From Porphyrobacter sp. HT-58-2 (GTDB taxonomy: Bacteria > Pseudomonadota > Alphaproteobacteria > Sphingomonadales > Sphingomonadaceae), in contig NZ_CP022600.1 in NCBI RefSeq assembly GCF_002952215.1, positions 2,914,001 to 2,978,000 on the forward strand: a stretch of DNA of 64,000 bases. The letters run 5' to 3'. The notes beneath the pieces are model-generated. The model was not told where the DNA came from. It searched no databases and saw only the letters and a program-made list of their open reading frames with translations. The position numbers were made by a program, and so were the translations under genes. Each line of letters opens with the position of its first letter. Position 1 is the first letter of the stretch. This document shows, in pieces, positions 62,029-64,000 of the stretch.

Positions 62029-62920
62029 GGGATCGTTCCTGCCGGGCCGCTGAGGCCGTGATGATCGCGCCTGCCCTAGCCGCTTCGCCGAGCAGAACAT
62101 CGAAGGCAGGCACATCCGTATCCCATTCGATCAGCACGGGGCGCGGGCCGGCACGTTGCACGAATCTCTCGAACAGTCGCCATGTCTCGCCTGACACGGG
62201 CGAGCCGTGATCATCGATCAGCAAACGCCCATGCGCGTGATCTTCGCTGGCATGACCTGCCAAGTGAACCTCGCCCACCAGCGCCGGATCAATCGCATCC
62301 AGCATGGCACCGGCATCAAGACCGAGATTGGCGGCGGAAACTTCGATATTGTTGATGTCGAGCAACAGCCCGCAACCGGTGCGGATGCACAGCGCATGGA
62401 GAAACTCCGCCTCGGACATCTCGTCGCCTGCAAAAGCAAGATAGCGCGAAGGGTTCTCGATCAGGATCGTGCGCGCAAGGCGATCCTGCACGCGGGCGAC
62501 TTGCCCTGCAAAATGATGGAGCGCGTCTTGGGTGTAGGGCAACGGCAACAGATCGGGATAACGATTGGAAGCGCTGCCGCTCCAGCTCAGGTGATCGGAA
62601 ACCATGGCCGGCGCATAGCGATCGCATAGCACGGCAAGCTGATCCAGCTCGTGCAGATTGACGCCATCGGCGCTGCCAAGTGACAAGCCGACCGAATGGA
62701 AGCTGAGCGGGACGCGTTCGGCAAAGGCGCTGAGCCAACGATGTGGCGGGCCACCTGCGCCAAAATAGTTTTGCGGATGAACTTCGAACCAAGCGGGAAT
62801 GTATCCCGCAGGGTGGATGCTGGCCGACACGGACTCAAGCGCCTCGGCATAATGCTGAGGTTTGAGGCCGACCCCTGCGAGGCGGGGGAGAGAGCGCGGG
62901 GTTGGCATATCAGCCAGCAT
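62015..62920 (-). CDS. bufB: BufB-type MNIO enzyme (DUF692, multinuclear iron oxidase)
   Basis: About 301 residues from MLADMPTPRS; an ATG four codons later is equally possible. The TIM-barrel of DUF692 enzymes carries the iron ligands in LSFHSVGLSLGS, VSDHLSWS, LIENPSRYL, LLDINNIEVSA, EVHLAGHA and LLIDDHGSPV, which supply the histidines, glutamate, aspartates and asparagine of the metal site. Such enzymes oxidise cysteine residues in a substrate peptide. The gene starts 19 bases after bufA1. Confidence 0.92.
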   Translation of the reverse strand: MLADMPTPRSLPRLAGVGLKPQHYAEALESVSASIHPAGYIPAWFEVHPQNYFGAGGPPHRWLSAFAERVPLSFHSVGLSLGSADGVNLHELDQLAVLCDRYAPAMVSDHLSWSGSASNRYPDLLPLPYTQDALHHFAGQVARVQDRLARTILIENPSRYLAFAGDEMSEAEFLHALCIRTGCGLLLDINNIEVSAANLGLDAGAMLDAIDPALVGEVHLAGHASEDHAHGRLLIDDHGSPVSGETWRLFERFVQRAGPRPVLIEWDTDVPAFDVLLGEAARAGAIITASAARQERSHALA

Positions 62921-62939
62921 CCGGGGCGACCCGAGGGCG

Positions 62940-63236
62940 TCAGGCCTTCGGGGGAACAGGCTTGGCATTGCCCGCCTTGGCGGTCAGCGATCCGCCCATC
63001 TTCACGCATTCGCCCTTGCCGACATATTTCCAGGCGTTGCCTTGATAATCGACCGTCGAGGTACCGGCGCAGCTTGTGCCGGGGCCGGCGGCGCAATCAT
63101 TCTTGCCCTTGAGCGATACGCCATAGCACTTTTCCTTGGCGCCCTTGTTCTGCGCAACGGCGGGGGATGCGGCGATCAGGGACGCGGCAGCGAGGCTGGC
63201 GAGCGATGCCGCAGCAATGGCGAGGGATGATTTCAT
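62940..63236 (-). CDS. bufA1: Bufferin-family RiPP metallophore precursor (BufA1, DUF2282)
   Basis: 98 residues from [10 protein letters not shown]; an ATG five codons earlier is possible. It has a long signal peptide up to SPAVAQ, unusual for a RiPP precursor but typical of bufferins. The mature part has exactly four cysteines at 37, 48, 56 and 77, in [19 protein letters not shown] and KGEC. In related proteins two are converted to heterocycles by MNIO and the mature peptide chelates copper in the periplasm. The whole maturation system follows it in the operon. Confidence 0.9.
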   Translation of the reverse strand: MKSSLAIAAASLASLAAASLIAASPAVAQNKGAKEKCYGVSLKGKNDCAAGPGTSCAGTSTVDYQGNAWKYVGKGECVKMGGSLTAKAGNAKPVPPKA

Positions 63237-63646
63237 GACGATTCCTTTCACGTATCCTGGGTGGGCCTTGCTGGCTCACATGAACCCGTTCGACGCCGCG
63301 TGTGTGAAGGTTACACTTGCGGTCAAAACGCCGACCACGAAGTCTTCGCCAAGGGTCTCGTTTCGCGAATCTGTTTTTTGCAGCACAGGGAGGCGACCGC
63401 TTCGGGGCGCTTGCCGAATGGCAACTATGCGGCGGTGACGTGCCACAAGCGGTTCAAGACGCACGGCAGAGCCAATTCCGGCAAGCCTGTCCGCCGCCAG
63501 CCTCTAACATTACTGCCGTGATCAATGCGGCCTGTCACGACGCGGTTCATTTGTCCCGACCGAAATTCCCCATTGCCCCCGCACCAGGGAGCCTCACTTG
63601 GAACCAGCCGGAACACCGATAAATTAGGTCGCCAATCATGGATGTG
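63237..63646. other. Intergenic region upstream of bufA1
   Basis: 410 bases between bufA1 and a tRNA gene. It contains the SigF promoter (63289-63314). Beyond it, 63320-63640 shows no convincing coding frame or RNA; it is less GC-rich than the surrounding genes. Confidence 0.6.
63289..63314 (-). promoter_or_regulatory. SigF-type promoter of the bufferin operon
   Basis: On the minus strand GTAACC, a 16-base spacer and CGAA. This equals the pattern I recall for Caulobacter SigF promoters (GTAACC-N16-CGAA). It ends 53 bases before the bufA1 start, a sensible distance for a leader. The sigF gene is in the same operon, so this predicts autoregulation. Confidence 0.8.
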
Positions 63647-63736
63647 TGGCGGAGAGGGTGGGATTCGAACCCACGTTACCGTTGCCGGTAAACCGCATTT
63701 CGAGTGCGGCGCATTCGACCACTCTGCCACCTCTCC
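63647..63736 (-). tRNA. tRNA-Ser (anticodon CGA)
   Basis: Minus-strand gene of 90 bases including an encoded CCA. The acceptor stem pairs GGAGAGG with CCTCTCC, followed by discriminator G. The anticodon loop contains CGA within CTCGAAA, and a long variable arm (ttaccggcaacggtaa) marks a class II serine tRNA. The T loop is GTTCGAAT. It would read UCG codons. Confidence 0.95.
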
Positions 63737-63920
63737 GCGAGGCCTGACACGCCCTGTAATTGGCCGCCTGGTCGAAGGCGGCAGGGCGACAGGAAGCGCG
63801 CCCGTTAGCCCAAGGCGTAAGGCTTGCCAAGACCCGCAAGCATACAAAATGCGGGCATATCCGGCACACCGCGCGGATGCCGTGCTTGTTTTGCGGCACG
63901 AAACATCCATATTGGCCGCC

Positions 63921-64000
63921 ATGGAACGCGCAGAGTTCTTTTCGAGTCAGGCGGGCCGCACCATTGTCGCCCCGCGCCAGACCCGCGCCCGCTTCAGCAT
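63921..64000 (+). CDS. Start of a coding region cut by the window end
   Basis: An ATG at 63921 opens a frame reading MERAEFFSSQAGRTIVAPRQ and remains open to the last base, 26 codons. Nothing can be said about family or length. It could be spurious; 185 bases separate it from the tRNA gene. Confidence 0.4.
   Translation, partial: MERAEFFSSQAGRTIVAPRQTRARFS

Noticed and set aside
1..64000. Search for CRISPR arrays, insertion sequences and prophage
   Set aside because: No regularly spaced repeats, no transposase or integrase motif and no phage structural gene were seen.

Overview
The window reads as high-GC chromosomal DNA from an alphaproteobacterium, most likely a sphingomonad of the Erythrobacteraceae type. 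This is inferred from protein flavour: a large TonB receptor, a SigF/NrsF system like that of Caulobacter, and dense operons joined by ATGA or TGATG overlaps. I saw no phage, transposase, plasmid or CRISPR signature. A near-perfect ParB-binding (parS-like) site at 5620-5635 hints that the region may lie near the chromosome origin.

Layout. 1-7111 (+): the 3' part of a vWA-domain protein, a membrane-anchored helix-hairpin-helix protein, a lone receiver domain, then acid and aromatic catabolism (glutaryl-CoA dehydrogenase, maleylacetoacetate isomerase, fumarylacetoacetase, aldehyde dehydrogenase). 7383-8549 (-): an FMN-dependent 2-hydroxyacid oxidase. 8619-11543 (-): a cytochrome bd operon cydA-cydB-DUF2474-DCC whose 44-residue DUF2474 gene is easily missed. 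11680-12309 (-): a 1-Cys peroxiredoxin.

12506-18886 is a sulfide/persulfide island. A minus-strand operon (MBL persulfide dioxygenase, two YeeE/DUF6691 half-transporters, DUF442 phosphatase-like protein, sulfide:quinone oxidoreductase, SulP permease) is divergent from a peroxiredoxin-ArsR pair. The second YeeE half carries an internal out-of-frame tandem duplication, and the ArsR regulator has no cysteine. 18987-29464 is a catabolic unit: a TonB receptor, a GntR regulator, and an operon of HMG-CoA lyase, hydantoinase A and B, CoA-transferase and a cysteine hydrolase. An identical palindrome, TTGTATACAA, lies upstream of both the receptor and the operon.

29560-31164 is a di-heme cytochrome c. 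31161-36208 (-) is a tightly overlapped five-gene operon of unknown purpose: unknown protein, ThiF/E1-like enzyme, polytopic membrane protein, GNAT-like protein, nitroreductase. 36271-40979 holds secreted proteins and a NarL-type kinase and regulator encoded tail to tail.

41080-59545 is a surface-polymer and inositol-lipid locus: two CDP-alcohol phosphotransferases, inositol-3-phosphate synthase and a sugar-phosphate-type nucleotidyltransferase (together a plausible CDP-inositol route), then glycosyltransferases, KpsE/KpsM/KpsT-type export proteins, a Wza-type lipoprotein, methyltransferases and a pyruvyltransferase. The KpsT-type ATPase carries a TPR-like extension related to a separate gene downstream.

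59626-63314 (-) is a complete bufferin-type RiPP metallophore operon: bufA1, bufB (MNIO/DUF692), bufC (DUF2063), doxX, sigF, nrsF. A GTAACC-N16-CGAA promoter in front of bufA1 fits autoregulation by SigF. A tRNA-Ser(CGA) gene and the start of one more coding region close the window.
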